DNA of 22,286 nucleotides from an uncultured Holdemanella sp. Its GTDB lineage: Bacteria > Bacillota_I > Bacilli_A > Erysipelotrichales > Erysipelotrichaceae. Of this stretch, positions 7,678 to 15,818 are shown piece after piece. The stretch spans positions 1 through 22,286 of the forward strand of contig CAAEDN010000125.1 in assembly GCA_900754615.1 (NCBI GenBank), given 5' to 3'. Each line of letters starts with the position of its first letter. The stretch's first letter is position 1. The notes under the pieces are model-generated. The model saw only the letters and a program-made list of their open reading frames with translations. It had not been told where the DNA came from and did no database searches. The position numbers and the translations under genes are program-made.

Positions 7678-7706
7678 TTGACAGGACACTTCCACTTGTT
7701 TACAAT
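7678..7706 (+). promoter_or_regulatory. Strong promoter of the marR-MATE operon
   Basis: A perfect -35 TTGACA (7678-7683), a 17-nt spacer and -10 TACAAT (7701-7706) predict transcription from about 7713, ahead of the AGGAGG site at 7730-7735. Confidence 0.85.
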
Positions 7707-7726
7707 TGAACTGTTCACAAGTAAAC
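7694..7726. promoter_or_regulatory. Probable MarR-type operator over the promoter
   Basis: Nested inverted sequences overlap the -10 box and the transcription start: TGAAC-T-GTTCA (7707-7717), ACTTGT/ACAAGT (7694-7699/7717-7722) and GTTTAC/GTAAAC (7698-7703/7721-7726). Self-repression from such a site is typical for MarR-family genes located just upstream of an exporter gene. Confidence 0.5.
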
Positions 7727-7739
7727 ATTAGGAGGGCAT

Positions 7740-8171
7740 ATGTTGACAATTGAAGAATTTTTGCGTTTATCCAATCGATTGCGTGAATATTATGGTAAAC
7801 AAATCAAAAATCGATTTGCAGAATATACCTTTTCCCCAAATGAAATTTCGATACTAATTTTACTATAAAACAACAACTCCATCACGACAAGCACACAGCT
7901 TCGTGTTGTACTAGGTGTTTCAAAAGCTTTGGTTTCTCGAAGTGTGACAAGCTTAGAACAAAAAGGACTCGTTTTAGTTAAATCTGATCCAAATGATAAG
8001 AGAATTTCTCATATTGAATTAACGGAAAATGCGATTCCTGTATTAGAAAAAATCTCTATTGAGATTGAAAAAATCAATCAAGTATTATTTAAGGATATTC
8101 CCACAAAAGATATTCAATGTATGATTAAGACAATGAATAAAATGAATGAAAAAATAGAAGGAGCGAAATAA
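7740..8171 (+). pseudogene. MarR-family regulator interrupted by an in-frame TAA
   Basis: The reading frame starts at an ATG (7740) with AGGAGG placed well upstream. It runs 42 codons to a TAA at 7866-7868, then continues open in the same frame to 8171. Together the two parts make a normal-length MarR protein of about 143 residues: N-terminal dimerization helix (LTIEEFLRLSNRLREYYG), then ISILILL, the stop, then the recognition helix TSTQLRVVLGVSKALVSRSV, and the wing with DPNDKRISHIELTENA (the family's D-x-R-x-x-x-x-x-LT motif). The stop falls at the start of the winged helix, so the 42-residue product cannot bind DNA. A TTG at 7929 could start only a fragment. It is probably a recent loss, since nothing else is damaged; sequencing error or a strain polymorphism is possible. 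The MATE exporter follows 1 bp later. Confidence 0.85.
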
Positions 8172-8172
8172 A

Positions 8173-9543
8173 ATGAAGTTTACAACGGCGTCCGAAGTCG
8201 ATTTAGGACATGAAAAAGTTGGTAAGTTACTCTTTATGTTGGCGGTTCCTGCCATCTTAAGTCAAATTGTTAACTTACTCTATAACGTAGTTGACCGTAT
8301 GTATATTGGTCACATTCAAGATGTAGGAGCTGCTGCCTTAACCGGAGTCGGTGTTTGTCTTCCTATTATAATGATTATATCGGCCTTTGCGTGTTTAGTC
8401 GGTATGGGAGGTGCCCCAAGAGCTAGTATTTATATGGGTAAACAAGATAATCCAACGGCCGAAAAAATCATGGGAAATTGTTTTATCGCATTGATTGTGA
8501 TTTCATTAACTCTAACTGTATGTTTATTGGTTTTTCAAATCCCATTACTACAATTATTCCAGGCAAGTTCAAAAACAATTGTATATGCCAAACAATATAT
8601 GAGTATTTATGCCTTAGGAACGATTTTTGTTCAAATGACCCTTGGTATGAATGCCTTCATTTCTTGCCAAGGATTCTCAAAAACAAGTATGATGACCGTT
8701 TTAATTGGTGCTATCTTAAACATTATTTTAGACCCTATTTTTATCTTTGGATTCAATATGGGAGTAAGAGGTGCTGCACTGGCAACCATTATTTCTCAGG
8801 CCATCAGTGCAATCTGGGTTATTCGTTTCTTGAGTGGTAATCAAACGGTTCTTAAGTTAAAAAAAGAAAACTTTAAAATTGTTCCAAGCCTATTATTTCC
8901 TAGTTTAGCTTTAGGTATCGCACCTTTTGTGATGCAGTCAACAGAAAGCTTGATTTCTTTATGTTTTAATATGCAATTATCTAAATTTGGAGGGGACGTT
9001 GCGATTGGAAGTATGACCATTCTAACGAGTGTAATGCAGTTTGCGATGATGCCACTGCAAGGTTTGACGCAAGGTGGACAACCCATCATCAGTTATAACT
9101 TTGGTGCCAAAAATGGCCAGCGCGTTAAAAAAGGCTTTTTACTTCAAACACTATGTTGTTTCACATACGCAAGTATCATCTGGATTCTAGTGGAATTATT
9201 CCCTCAAGTATTTATTTCTATTTTCACAAATGATCCAGAATTAATGGCAATGGCAAGCTGGGCCATTCGTATCTATATGGCATGCGTATTATTAATGGGA
9301 CTTCAGGTTTCTTGCCAACAAACCTTCATTGCGTTTGGAAATGCCAAGATTTCCGTTTTCTTAGCGATCTTTAGAAAGATCATTGTCTTAATTCCATTGA
9401 TTTTTATCTTGCCAAACATCTTATCCGATCATATCTTTGCGGTATTTGTTGCAGAACCTATCGCAGATTTTATTGCAGTAAGCACAACGGTAACTTTATT
9501 TATTAAAAACTTTAAAAAGACATTAGCACAAATGGAAAGATGA
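8173..9543 (+). CDS. MATE-family multidrug efflux transporter
   Basis: This 456-residue protein has about 12 membrane helices in two homologous halves. The N-terminal stretch (KLLFMLAVPAILSQIVNLLYNVVDRMYIGH) and GVRGAALATIISQ near residue 198 are typical of the DinF/NorM-like MATE group. Such proteins export cationic drugs or metabolites using a sodium or proton gradient; the substrate here is unknown. The ribosome binding site GAAGGAG (8157-8163) lies inside the end of the marR frame, and the ATG follows the marR stop by 1 bp, so the two belong to one operon. With the regulator truncated, expression from the strong promoter at 7678-7706 may be constitutive. Confidence 0.93.
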   Translation: MKFTTASEVDLGHEKVGKLLFMLAVPAILSQIVNLLYNVVDRMYIGHIQDVGAAALTGVGVCLPIIMIISAFACLVGMGGAPRASIYMGKQDNPTAEKIMGNCFIALIVISLTLTVCLLVFQIPLLQLFQASSKTIVYAKQYMSIYALGTIFVQMTLGMNAFISCQGFSKTSMMTVLIGAILNIILDPIFIFGFNMGVRGAALATIISQAISAIWVIRFLSGNQTVLKLKKENFKIVPSLLFPSLALGIAPFVMQSTESLISLCFNMQLSKFGGDVAIGSMTILTSVMQFAMMPLQGLTQGGQPIISYNFGAKNGQRVKKGFLLQTLCCFTYASIIWILVELFPQVFISIFTNDPELMAMASWAIRIYMACVLLMGLQVSCQQTFIAFGNAKISVFLAIFRKIIVLIPLIFILPNILSDHIFAVFVAEPIADFIAVSTTVTLFIKNFKKTLAQMER

Positions 9544-9571
9544 GTTATCAATATTACGATAACTCATCTTT
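9536..9571. terminator. Terminator between convergent MATE and cca genes
   Basis: AAAGATGAGTTATC (9536-9549) pairs perfectly over 14 bp with GATAACTCATCTTT (9558-9571) around an 8-nt loop, followed rightward by a T-rich tract. It contains the stop codons of both genes. On the minus strand it is followed by TTTCC, weaker but probably functional. Confidence 0.85.
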
Positions 9572-10867
9572 TATTTTATTCAATAATTCTTCCTTATTAT
9601 TCTTTTCAGGATGATAAAAACTATATTTTAAACACATATTCAAAGCTTCTTGAATCTGTTTTCCTCTTAAATTTGTAGTTTCTATAATATCTTTTCCATT
9701 CAATGCAAGTTGAGATATACTCATACAGCGATTTCTATTTTGGATGTAATAATCATAGAATAATTCTACATCGATAGCTGATTTTTGTCCTAATTCAGAA
9801 TGGGCCATCGCATCACAATAGCGAATTTGAAGCAAATTCAATAAGTGTTCTTCATCCAACTGATATGTAACGCGATACTTATAAATACAATCTAAATCAC
9901 AGGTAAATTTATCATCATGATGTAAGACATAGAATGGAATCCACTTTCTTTGTTCATTTGTAAGTTTAAAGCGTCGACAAAGCTCTTTCGACAATTCACT
10001 TCCTACCTTCGCATGATGCTTAAAATGATCCTTTCCATTTGAATCGGTTGTCTTTACTTGTACTTTGCCTATATCGTGGAATAATAACGCAAAGGCCAAG
10101 GTTTCATCATATGGTTTTAAATAGCTCATCGCATCTAAAGTATGGTGCAAAACATCGGTATAGTGATAGATTGAGTTTTGACTACACCTCAATGCCAAAT
10201 CCAACTCATTAAATACTGGTTTTAAAAGAAGTGTCATATTGGCCAATACTTGTGGATTTGTTTCCATGATTTCTTTTAATTCATGCACAATTCTTTCTAT
10301 CGATACATATTGAATCAAAGATGCATTTGTATCGATGGATTTTTTAACTGTTTCATCCATAAAAAAGCCTAGTTTTGCACAAAAACGATAGGCGCGAAGC
10401 ATTCTTAGAGCATCTTCACTAAATCTTCGATTCGGATTACCCACACATCGAATGATTTTACGTTTTAAATCGGCTTGTCCATTGTATGGATCAATTAATC
10501 CGCGCCTAGGATGATAGGCCATCGCATTCACAGTAAAATCACGTCTTGATAAATCTTCTTCAATTGTTGATACATATTTCACACTATCTGGATGACGATG
10601 ATCCTTGTATTCACTCTCTAAGCGAAAGGTTGTGATTTCAACTGGCGAATTCGATAAAACCGTTACCGTTCCATGTTTGAGTCCTGTTCCCACGCTTCGA
10701 TCAAACAGATTTAATATTACTTCGGGTTTGGCACTTGTACAAATATCATAATCATGAATTGGACGATCTAGTAAATAGTCACGAACACATCCACCTACCA
10801 CATATGCTTCATATCCTATATCATTTATTTTTTGAATGATTTCTAATATATATTCGGGTAATTTCAT
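9554..10867 (-). CDS. cca: CCA-adding enzyme (tRNA nucleotidyltransferase, class II)
   Basis: This enzyme adds or repairs the 3' CCA end of tRNAs. I start it at the ATG at 10867-10865 (437 residues, first residues MKLPEYILEI). The longer frame from a GTG at 10903 would place its start codon inside the terminator stem of the upstream operon. Visible motifs are YVVGGCVRDYLLDRPIHDYD (nucleotide-binding GGxxRD and the metal-binding DxD), RRDFTVNAMAYHP, the neck region near RMLRAYRFCAKLGF, and a C-terminal HD domain (ALLFHDIGKV). This is the HD-bearing bacterial type. No ribosome binding site precedes the ATG; TATAAT lies 6 nt upstream, suggesting a leaderless mRNA. All seven tRNA genes in this window already encode CCA, so a repair role is likely. 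Confidence 0.93.
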   Translation of the reverse strand: MKLPEYILEIIQKINDIGYEAYVVGGCVRDYLLDRPIHDYDICTSAKPEVILNLFDRSVGTGLKHGTVTVLSNSPVEITTFRLESEYKDHRHPDSVKYVSTIEEDLSRRDFTVNAMAYHPRRGLIDPYNGQADLKRKIIRCVGNPNRRFSEDALRMLRAYRFCAKLGFFMDETVKKSIDTNASLIQYVSIERIVHELKEIMETNPQVLANMTLLLKPVFNELDLALRCSQNSIYHYTDVLHHTLDAMSYLKPYDETLAFALLFHDIGKVQVKTTDSNGKDHFKHHAKVGSELSKELCRRFKLTNEQRKWIPFYVLHHDDKFTCDLDCIYKYRVTYQLDEEHLLNLLQIRYCDAMAHSELGQKSAIDVELFYDYYIQNRNRCMSISQLALNGKDIIETTNLRGKQIQEALNMCLKYSFYHPEKNNKEELLNKIKDELS

Positions 10868-10873
10868 ACTTCT

Positions 10874-10879
10874 ATTATA
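10874..10879 (-). promoter_or_regulatory. -10 box of cca
   Basis: Perfect TATAAT on the minus strand, 6 nt before the chosen ATG. No good -35 is seen; that position lies in the terminator hairpin of the upstream gene. Confidence 0.5.
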
Positions 10880-10883
10880 TAAG

Positions 10884-10906
10884 AAAAAGGTGCTGAATTG
10901 CACCTT
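10884..10906 (-). terminator. Terminator of the nanE-tldD-tldE-sseB operon
   Basis: On the minus strand AAGGTGC (10906-10900) pairs with GCACCTT (10893-10887) around a 6-nt loop, followed by TTTCTT. It sits 2 nt past the sseB stop. Confidence 0.8.
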
Positions 10907-10908
10907 AA

Positions 10909-11682
10909 TTACTTTGTAACCTTTACATATGTTGGAATTGTATCCGCCATGATTCTCTTAGCGATTTCCATACTTCCAAACATGAATTCAAAACCTTTAC
11001 CATAACTTGCTGGAGTACAGAAGTTTCCTAAATCCTGTAGTGTCTGTTTATCATCATTGATCATATCCACAACTAAGAACCAGTGGCTAGGCTGATCCTT
11101 CACAATTCTTTCTTTCAAATAAATAGAAAGAATGTCTGGATGAGAGTCACCAAATTCACAGATAGCTCTTTGAAGTTCGGTTACACTTGCGATAGGATCA
11201 CGAAGTTTTAAACTGTCTCCTTTATGAATTGGATTTTCACTCACTTGGGATCCACGATTTTTATCAAGCTCCACCAATAAATTACAGTCTAGTAAAACAT
11301 TGGCTCCAAACGGATCGACCACAATGCCATGAATCTGGTTTAATGCCATTTTCACAAAAGGCATATATTGATTGTAAGTCATAACCAACGAATGGATTTC
11401 ACTATCTTGATCCCATTTTTTCAACTGATCCATGCTTGAGAAAACCGGGAAGAAACTATCTCCCTTATCATTTTGAATCAAAGACAATTGAAATTGTGTA
11501 TTTGGTTCAAAGATTAAGACTCCTTTTTCATTGCGAGAAGGATCTTTATCCCATTGTGCTGGAATTAGAAAATTTGTAGATACAAACGTATCCAACAAGT
11601 TTCTAAATGCTGAATCTGTTTTTTCTCTATTAAATACAATTAATGTTTCTTGTAGTTTTTCATTTTTAAATTCATTTACCAT
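10909..11682 (-). CDS. sseB: SseB-family protein
   Basis: This 257-residue protein has the two-part layout of the SseB family. The N-terminal SseB domain includes DTFVSTNFLIPAQW and FFPVFSSMDQLKKW (compare the family's P.FTs...l..w pattern) and runs to about residue 120 (GIVVDPFG). The C-terminal SseB_C-like domain starts near LKLRDPIASVTELQRAI. The name comes from enhanced serine sensitivity in E. coli; the molecular role is not established. I start at the ATG at 11682 because AGGGGA lies 7 nt before it and the tldE stop is just 2 bp upstream; the longer frame would overlap tldE. It is the last gene of the nanE-tldD-tldE-sseB operon. Confidence 0.8.
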   Translation of the reverse strand: MVNEFKNEKLQETLIVFNREKTDSAFRNLLDTFVSTNFLIPAQWDKDPSRNEKGVLIFEPNTQFQLSLIQNDKGDSFFPVFSSMDQLKKWDQDSEIHSLVMTYNQYMPFVKMALNQIHGIVVDPFGANVLLDCNLLVELDKNRGSQVSENPIHKGDSLKLRDPIASVTELQRAICEFGDSHPDILSIYLKERIVKDQPSHWFLVVDMINDDKQTLQDLGNFCTPASYGKGFEFMFGSMEIAKRIMADTIPTYVKVTK

Positions 11683-11684
11683 AA

Positions 11685-13010
11685 TTATTCCCCTGAAATC
11701 GTGCACTCTTCAAAAGCGATACTTGGACTTACAACCTGGTGATAACTCCAATCTAAATCGTTACCCACACTAATTACGTATTTCATCATATTTAAGAAAT
11801 TATTTGCGACAGTAACCAAGGTAACATTCTTATCTCTTTTACCATCCTTTACCCAGAAGCCTGAGCATTGTAGCGAGAAGTTTGTAGAAACAAAATCAAG
11901 TCCTGCATGAAGTCCAGCTAAATTCTGTACGACAAAGCCATCCTTAATTTTTGTACATAAATCCTCAAAACTATCATTTCCAGGTACGATGTAACAATTC
12001 ATTGGCTGCACACTTACGCTAGATGCATAACCTGATTTAAAGCCGTTTCCTGTACTATTTGTATGCATTCGATTAGCACTTCTTGTGTCATGAAGCATCA
12101 TAACATATTTTCCGTGATCCACCAACGTTTTTGAAGAAGTTGGACACCCCTCATCGTCAAAATTGGCAATACTTAGACAATCCGTATTCTTTGGATCATC
12201 AATAATTGTGATTTGTTCAGAGAAAATTTGTTCGTTGAATTTATCTTTTAAAGGTGAAATTCCCTTATACATCAATTCTCCATTAAATAAACCTGTAAAT
12301 GCCGCAAATAAAGATGTCATCGCATCTTTTTCAAAGATAACTGGACATGTACAGCTTGGAATTGGTGCAGCTCCTAATTTATTTAAAGCTTTATCGCAAA
12401 CACGAGATACAAATGAATCCAAATCATACTTTTCAAAGTCATATACAACTTCAACTAAACTAGCATCCTTGATTTCTTCATTTTCTTTAACAACTACACT
12501 GGCAACAATGTACTGCATTTCATCTGCATCTTGTACATCCATGCCTAAGCTATTCACAATACTGCGACTTCCACTGCCTTGGCTATAGCCTAAATATCCA
12601 ACTTGAATGACACGTGGATCATAGGCTAGAATCTTAGCTTCTAAGCTTTGAAGAATATCCTTCACATATTCTGTACTAGCCATATTCCAAGTCACATCTT
12701 TTTTTACGTACTCAATTGGTTCTGGTTTTCTTAACGAATCGGTTTCTTCATTTGAAATAATATGTGCTTGTTCAATCAATGACTTTAAAACAGTTTCACA
12801 CATAGAATCATCTATTTCTTCCAATGCCATATTGGCCATTTTTCCATCTACAATTCCACGAATACTTGTACCCGTAACTTTACTGGATACTAAAGTATCC
12901 ATTTGGCCTTGAAACCAAGTCATTTCTTTTTCTACCGTTGTAGATTGATAGATTTCAAATTCCTGGATGCCTAGGCCAAGTGCTTTCTCAATCCATAACT
13001 GTTTATTCAT
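11685..13010 (-). CDS. pmbA: TldE/PmbA-family metalloprotease subunit
   Basis: This 441-residue protein is the TldE (PmbA) partner of the TldD protease encoded immediately upstream. Family landmarks are the N-terminal GIQEFEIYQSTTVEKEMTWF and GTSIRGIVDGKMA, the central CPVIFEKDAMTSLFAAFTGLFNGE near residue 240, and the glycine-rich C-terminal half with DDEGCPTSS. As in other TldE proteins there is no HExxxH at the position where TldD carries it; TldE supports the heterodimer without binding zinc. TldD/TldE cleaves small unfolded peptides, for example in microcin B17 maturation, CcdA degradation and RiPP leader removal. It overlaps tldD by 8 bp and is 2 bp from sseB, so it is tightly co-translated. 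Confidence 0.9.
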   Translation of the reverse strand: MNKQLWIEKALGLGIQEFEIYQSTTVEKEMTWFQGQMDTLVSSKVTGTSIRGIVDGKMANMALEEIDDSMCETVLKSLIEQAHIISNEETDSLRKPEPIEYVKKDVTWNMASTEYVKDILQSLEAKILAYDPRVIQVGYLGYSQGSGSRSIVNSLGMDVQDADEMQYIVASVVVKENEEIKDASLVEVVYDFEKYDLDSFVSRVCDKALNKLGAAPIPSCTCPVIFEKDAMTSLFAAFTGLFNGELMYKGISPLKDKFNEQIFSEQITIIDDPKNTDCLSIANFDDEGCPTSSKTLVDHGKYVMMLHDTRSANRMHTNSTGNGFKSGYASSVSVQPMNCYIVPGNDSFEDLCTKIKDGFVVQNLAGLHAGLDFVSTNFSLQCSGFWVKDGKRDKNVTLVTVANNFLNMMKYVISVGNDLDWSYHQVVSPSIAFEECTISGE

Positions 13011-14391
13011 TGGCCGTACCTCCTACTGTAATTTGTGAAACACGAATGGCTGGCTGACCTACATCGGTAGGAATCGAACCCGAACTAGAGCCACACATAC
13101 CTTGTCCGCGCTCTAAGTTTTTGCCAACGCGATCAATATTAAATAGGATGTCTGCACCATTACCAATCAAAGAAGCTCCTTTTACTGGATAAGAAATCTT
13201 GCCATCTTCAATTAAATAACCTTCTAATACGGCAAAGTTAAATTCACCGGTTTGTGGATTTACACTTCCACCGCCCATTTTCTTCGCATACAATCCGCGT
13301 TTGATGCCTTCAAACATTTCGCCAAAATCATCATTTCCAGCCGCGATATATGTATTTGTCATACGCGAAGTTGTTTCAAATTTATAAGACTGACGACGCG
13401 AACTTGAAGTGGATTCAAGCCCCATTCTTCGACCATTCAAGCGATCGACCATATAACTCTTTAAAATACCATTCTCAATTAATACACGTTTTTGTTGGGG
13501 ATTGCCCTCATCATCGACATTTTGTGAGCCCCATGCGTTTGGAATTGTTCCATCATCAATCGCTGTGACTTTATCACTTGCGACTTTTTGTCCTAATTTA
13601 TTACAGAATACACTCTGATTTTTACTGACTGAACTTGCTTCTAGGGCATGTCCACAAGCTTCATGGAAAATAACACCGCCAAAGCCATTATCAATAATGA
13701 CTGGCATTTTTCCCGATGGACAATCTTTCGCTTCTAATAATACTAAGGCAATGCGACTTGCTTCTTGTCCAATCGATTCTGGAGTTCTTTCTTCGAAGAA
13801 TTCTAAGCCTTTACTTGCACCTGGTGCTTCATAACCAGATTGTAAGTTTTGGCCATCTTGGGCAAAAGAGGATACAGACATACGACAACGAATTCTTGTA
13901 TCATGTACAAGTCTTCCTTCACTATTTGAAATCTGTACATTTTGGCATACACTTGCCAATCCTACAGATACTTTTTGAATTTGATTTGAATACGCCTTTG
14001 CTGCATCATTGGCACGTAACATTAAGGCAACTTTAGATTCTAATGAAGCTTCTACAGGATTTTCCTTGATTGGATGAAGATTTTCATGAGTTTCTTCAAC
14101 CAAAGAGATCGATACAGATTTAGATTCTATGCTAAAACCTCCACGCAAATCATCCACTAAGGCATTTAATGATTCTTCATTTGTTTCATTAGTGTATCCA
14201 TATACAGATTGCACACCTTTATATAGACGAATTCCAATGCCGGCACGAATCAATACATTTGTATCTTCTAATTTTCCATTCAACATGGATAAAGATTCGG
14301 TTGTACCTTCTTCTTCAAAGATTTCGGCAAAATCACAAGAAGAAGCCATACAACGCTCTAATAATTTTTCTAATTGTTCCTTCTTTAACAT
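13003..14391 (-). CDS. tldD: TldD zinc metalloprotease subunit
   Basis: This 462-residue catalytic subunit has the zinc site HEACGH (His243, Glu244, His248) in GGVIFHEACGHALEASSV. The third ligand is probably Cys433 in the C-terminal MCGSSSGSIPTDVGQP. The N-terminal half carries the TldD/PmbA alpha-beta domain (GIGIRLYKGVQSVYGYTNE). It forms a dimer with TldE and degrades short unfolded peptides threaded into a closed chamber. The stop overlaps the tldE start by 8 bp and the start lies 2 bp after nanE, so the three are one operon. No RiPP precursor or cyclase is visible nearby, so a housekeeping peptidase role is more likely than a dedicated maturation role. Confidence 0.93.
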   Translation of the reverse strand: MLKKEQLEKLLERCMASSCDFAEIFEEEGTTESLSMLNGKLEDTNVLIRAGIGIRLYKGVQSVYGYTNETNEESLNALVDDLRGGFSIESKSVSISLVEETHENLHPIKENPVEASLESKVALMLRANDAAKAYSNQIQKVSVGLASVCQNVQISNSEGRLVHDTRIRCRMSVSSFAQDGQNLQSGYEAPGASKGLEFFEERTPESIGQEASRIALVLLEAKDCPSGKMPVIIDNGFGGVIFHEACGHALEASSVSKNQSVFCNKLGQKVASDKVTAIDDGTIPNAWGSQNVDDEGNPQQKRVLIENGILKSYMVDRLNGRRMGLESTSSSRRQSYKFETTSRMTNTYIAAGNDDFGEMFEGIKRGLYAKKMGGGSVNPQTGEFNFAVLEGYLIEDGKISYPVKGASLIGNGADILFNIDRVGKNLERGQGMCGSSSGSIPTDVGQPAIRVSQITVGGTANE

Positions 14392-14393
14392 AC

Positions 14394-15083
14394 TTATCCC
14401 TCAATGCAATCTACAAATCGTTTTGTGATTAATTGAGGACGAGTAATAATAGATCCTACTACAACACTAAAGCATCCAAGTTCTAATACACGGCGTGCTT
14501 TTTCGGGTGTATCAATATTTCCTTCAGCAATCATTGGTACGTTTGATTGTTCTAAATATTTACGCATTAACTCAAAATCATTTGTTTCAACTTTGTCGCC
14601 CTTACTTTCTTCTGTATATCCAACTAATGTTGTTCCTACAAAATCAAAGCCTAATTCAGCAGCATGTAGACATTCTTCTAATGTAGAGCAGTCTGCCATT
14701 AATTTTTGTTCTGGATACTTAGCACGAATATCAGCATACAATTCATCTAAAATTCTTCCATCTGGACGAACACGACAAGTTGCATCTAAGGCAACGATTT
14801 CTGGATGTGCCCCTGCAATCAATTCATCGATTTCTTTCATTGTAGGTGTAATAAATACTGGACAGTCCCCATATACTCGTTTAATAATTCCAATAACTGG
14901 TAAATCCACTTCTTTTTGAATTTCATTAATATCTTCTACAGTATTAGCACGAATACCTTTAGCACCACCCCATTTAGCAGCTCTAGCCATACGTCCCATA
15001 ATAAATGATGAATGTAGAGGTTCATCTGGAAGTGCCTGACAAGATACGATTAAGTGTCCTTTTACTGATTCAATGTTACTCAT
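14394..15083 (-). CDS. nanE: N-acetylmannosamine-6-phosphate 2-epimerase
   Basis: This 229-residue TIM-barrel enzyme interconverts ManNAc-6-phosphate and GlcNAc-6-phosphate in sialic acid use. Hallmarks are the N-terminal LIVSCQALPDEPLHSS, GIRANT at 43-48, GIIKR with the expected catalytic Lys68, VALDATCRVRPDG at 97-109 and MIAEGNIDTPEKA with the expected acid Glu187. AAGGAG lies 9 nt before the ATG and a -10 TATAAT is at minus strand 15127-15122. It leads the operon nanE-tldD-tldE-sseB. No sialic acid lyase, ManNAc kinase or transporter is in the window, so nanE is separated from its usual partners, perhaps handling endogenous amino sugars. Confidence 0.93.
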   Translation of the reverse strand: MSNIESVKGHLIVSCQALPDEPLHSSFIMGRMARAAKWGGAKGIRANTVEDINEIQKEVDLPVIGIIKRVYGDCPVFITPTMKEIDELIAGAHPEIVALDATCRVRPDGRILDELYADIRAKYPEQKLMADCSTLEECLHAAELGFDFVGTTLVGYTEESKGDKVETNDFELMRKYLEQSNVPMIAEGNIDTPEKARRVLELGCFSVVVGSIITRPQLITKRFVDCIEG

Positions 15084-15121
15084 GATTTAAATCTCCTTCT
15101 TCTTAATTATATATATAGTTA

Positions 15122-15127
15122 ATTATA
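15122..15127 (-). promoter_or_regulatory. -10 box for the nanE operon
   Basis: TATAAT on the minus strand, about 39 nt before the nanE ATG. The -35 position is weak (TGTTTT with a 17-nt spacer). A second AT-rich run (TATATATATAAT) lies closer to the gene and could be an alternative. Confidence 0.4.
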
Positions 15128-15188
15128 CTACTGAAACAGAGCTAAAAACACGATTTTAAAAAAAAATAAAAAAATTTAAAAAAAGTAC

Positions 15189-15217
15189 TTGCAATCATTT
15201 TAAAGTGGTGGTATATT
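15189..15217 (+). promoter_or_regulatory. Promoter of the tRNA array
   Basis: TTGCAA (15189-15194), a 17-nt spacer and TATATT (15212-15217) predict a start near 15224. The short leader holds a 7-bp hairpin (ACTGAGC 15226-15232 / GCTCAGT 15244-15250) just before the first tRNA. Confidence 0.75.
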
Positions 15218-15260
15218 TAATGGGCACTGAGCGAGACACAAAAGCTCAGTTGAAATAAAT

Positions 15261-15337
15261 GCGCCCATAGCTCAACTGGATAGAGCGTTTGACTACGGAT
15301 CAAAAGGTTGTGGGTTCGATTCCTGCTGGGCGCGCCA
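15261..15337 (+). tRNA. tRNA-Arg (ACG)
   Basis: Cloverleaf with acceptor stem GCGCCCA/TGGGCGC and discriminator G. Anticodon loop CTACGGA gives ACG, whose A34 is normally edited to inosine. T-loop GGTTCGATTCC. CCA is encoded. Confidence 0.95.
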
Positions 15338-15359
15338 TTTATTTTTTTTCTAAAAATAT

Positions 15360-15436
15360 CGGGATGTAGCACAGCTTGGTAGTGCACTTGATTTGGGATC
15401 AAGGGGTCGCAGGTTCAAATCCTGTCATCCCGACCA
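15360..15436 (+). tRNA. tRNA-Pro (TGG)
   Basis: Acceptor CGGGATG/CATCCCG with discriminator A. Anticodon loop TTTGGGA (TGG), T-loop GGTTCAAATCC, CCA encoded. The C1-G72 start is typical of bacterial tRNA-Pro. Confidence 0.95.
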
Positions 15437-15452
15437 TTATTTTATTTAATTC

Positions 15453-15529
15453 GGCTGGGTAGCTTAGTTGGCTAGAGCATCCGGTTCATACCCGGAAGGT
15501 CGTGAGTTCGAGTCTCACTCCAGCCACCA
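15453..15529 (+). tRNA. tRNA-Met (CAT), elongator
   Basis: Acceptor GGCTGGG/TCCAGCC, anticodon loop TTCATAC, CCA encoded. The G1-C72 pair and the loop sequence match the elongator type rather than initiator or Ile2. Confidence 0.88.
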
Positions 15530-15542
15530 ACGAGTTTAACTT

Positions 15543-15619
15543 GGACCCTTAGCTCAGTTGGTCAGAGCATCCGGCTCATAACCGGCGGGTCGTAGGTTCG
15601 AGTCCTACAGGGTCCACCA
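15543..15619 (+). tRNA. tRNA-Ile2 (CAT, lysidine-modified)
   Basis: Acceptor GGACCCT/AGGGTCC, anticodon loop CTCATAA, T-arm GTAGGTTCGAGTCCTAC, CCA encoded. The whole sequence closely resembles Bacillus tRNA-Ile(CAU), in which TilS converts C34 to lysidine so it reads AUA. It therefore probably carries isoleucine although the anticodon looks like Met. Confidence 0.85.
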
Positions 15620-15630
15620 ATTATACTTAT

Positions 15631-15721
15631 GCAGAAGTACCCAAGTGGCTGAAGGGTCCGGTCTTGAAAACCGGTAGGTCGTGCGAGCGGCGCCTGGGTT
15701 CGAATCCCAGCTTCTGCGCCA
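15631..15721 (+). tRNA. tRNA-Ser (TGA)
   Basis: 91 nt with a long variable arm (class II). Acceptor GCAGAAG/CTTCTGC with discriminator G, anticodon loop CTTGAAA (TGA), CCA encoded. Confidence 0.95.
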
Positions 15722-15738
15722 TCTTAATTAATTCACAT

Positions 15739-15815
<77 letters not shown>

Positions 15816-15818
15816 TGT

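Noticed and set aside
7929..8171. Separate 80-residue gene starting at the TTG at 7929
   Set aside because: It is the in-frame second half of the interrupted MarR gene, without its own ribosome binding site.
10868..10903. Longer N-terminus for the CCA-adding enzyme from the GTG at 10903
   Set aside because: The extra residues are encoded by the terminator hairpin of the preceding operon and do not fit the family; the ATG at 10867 gives a normal N-terminus.
11685..15083. RiPP maturation cluster around TldD/TldE
   Set aside because: No precursor peptide, cyclase, radical SAM or transporter gene is next to them; the neighbours are nanE and sseB.
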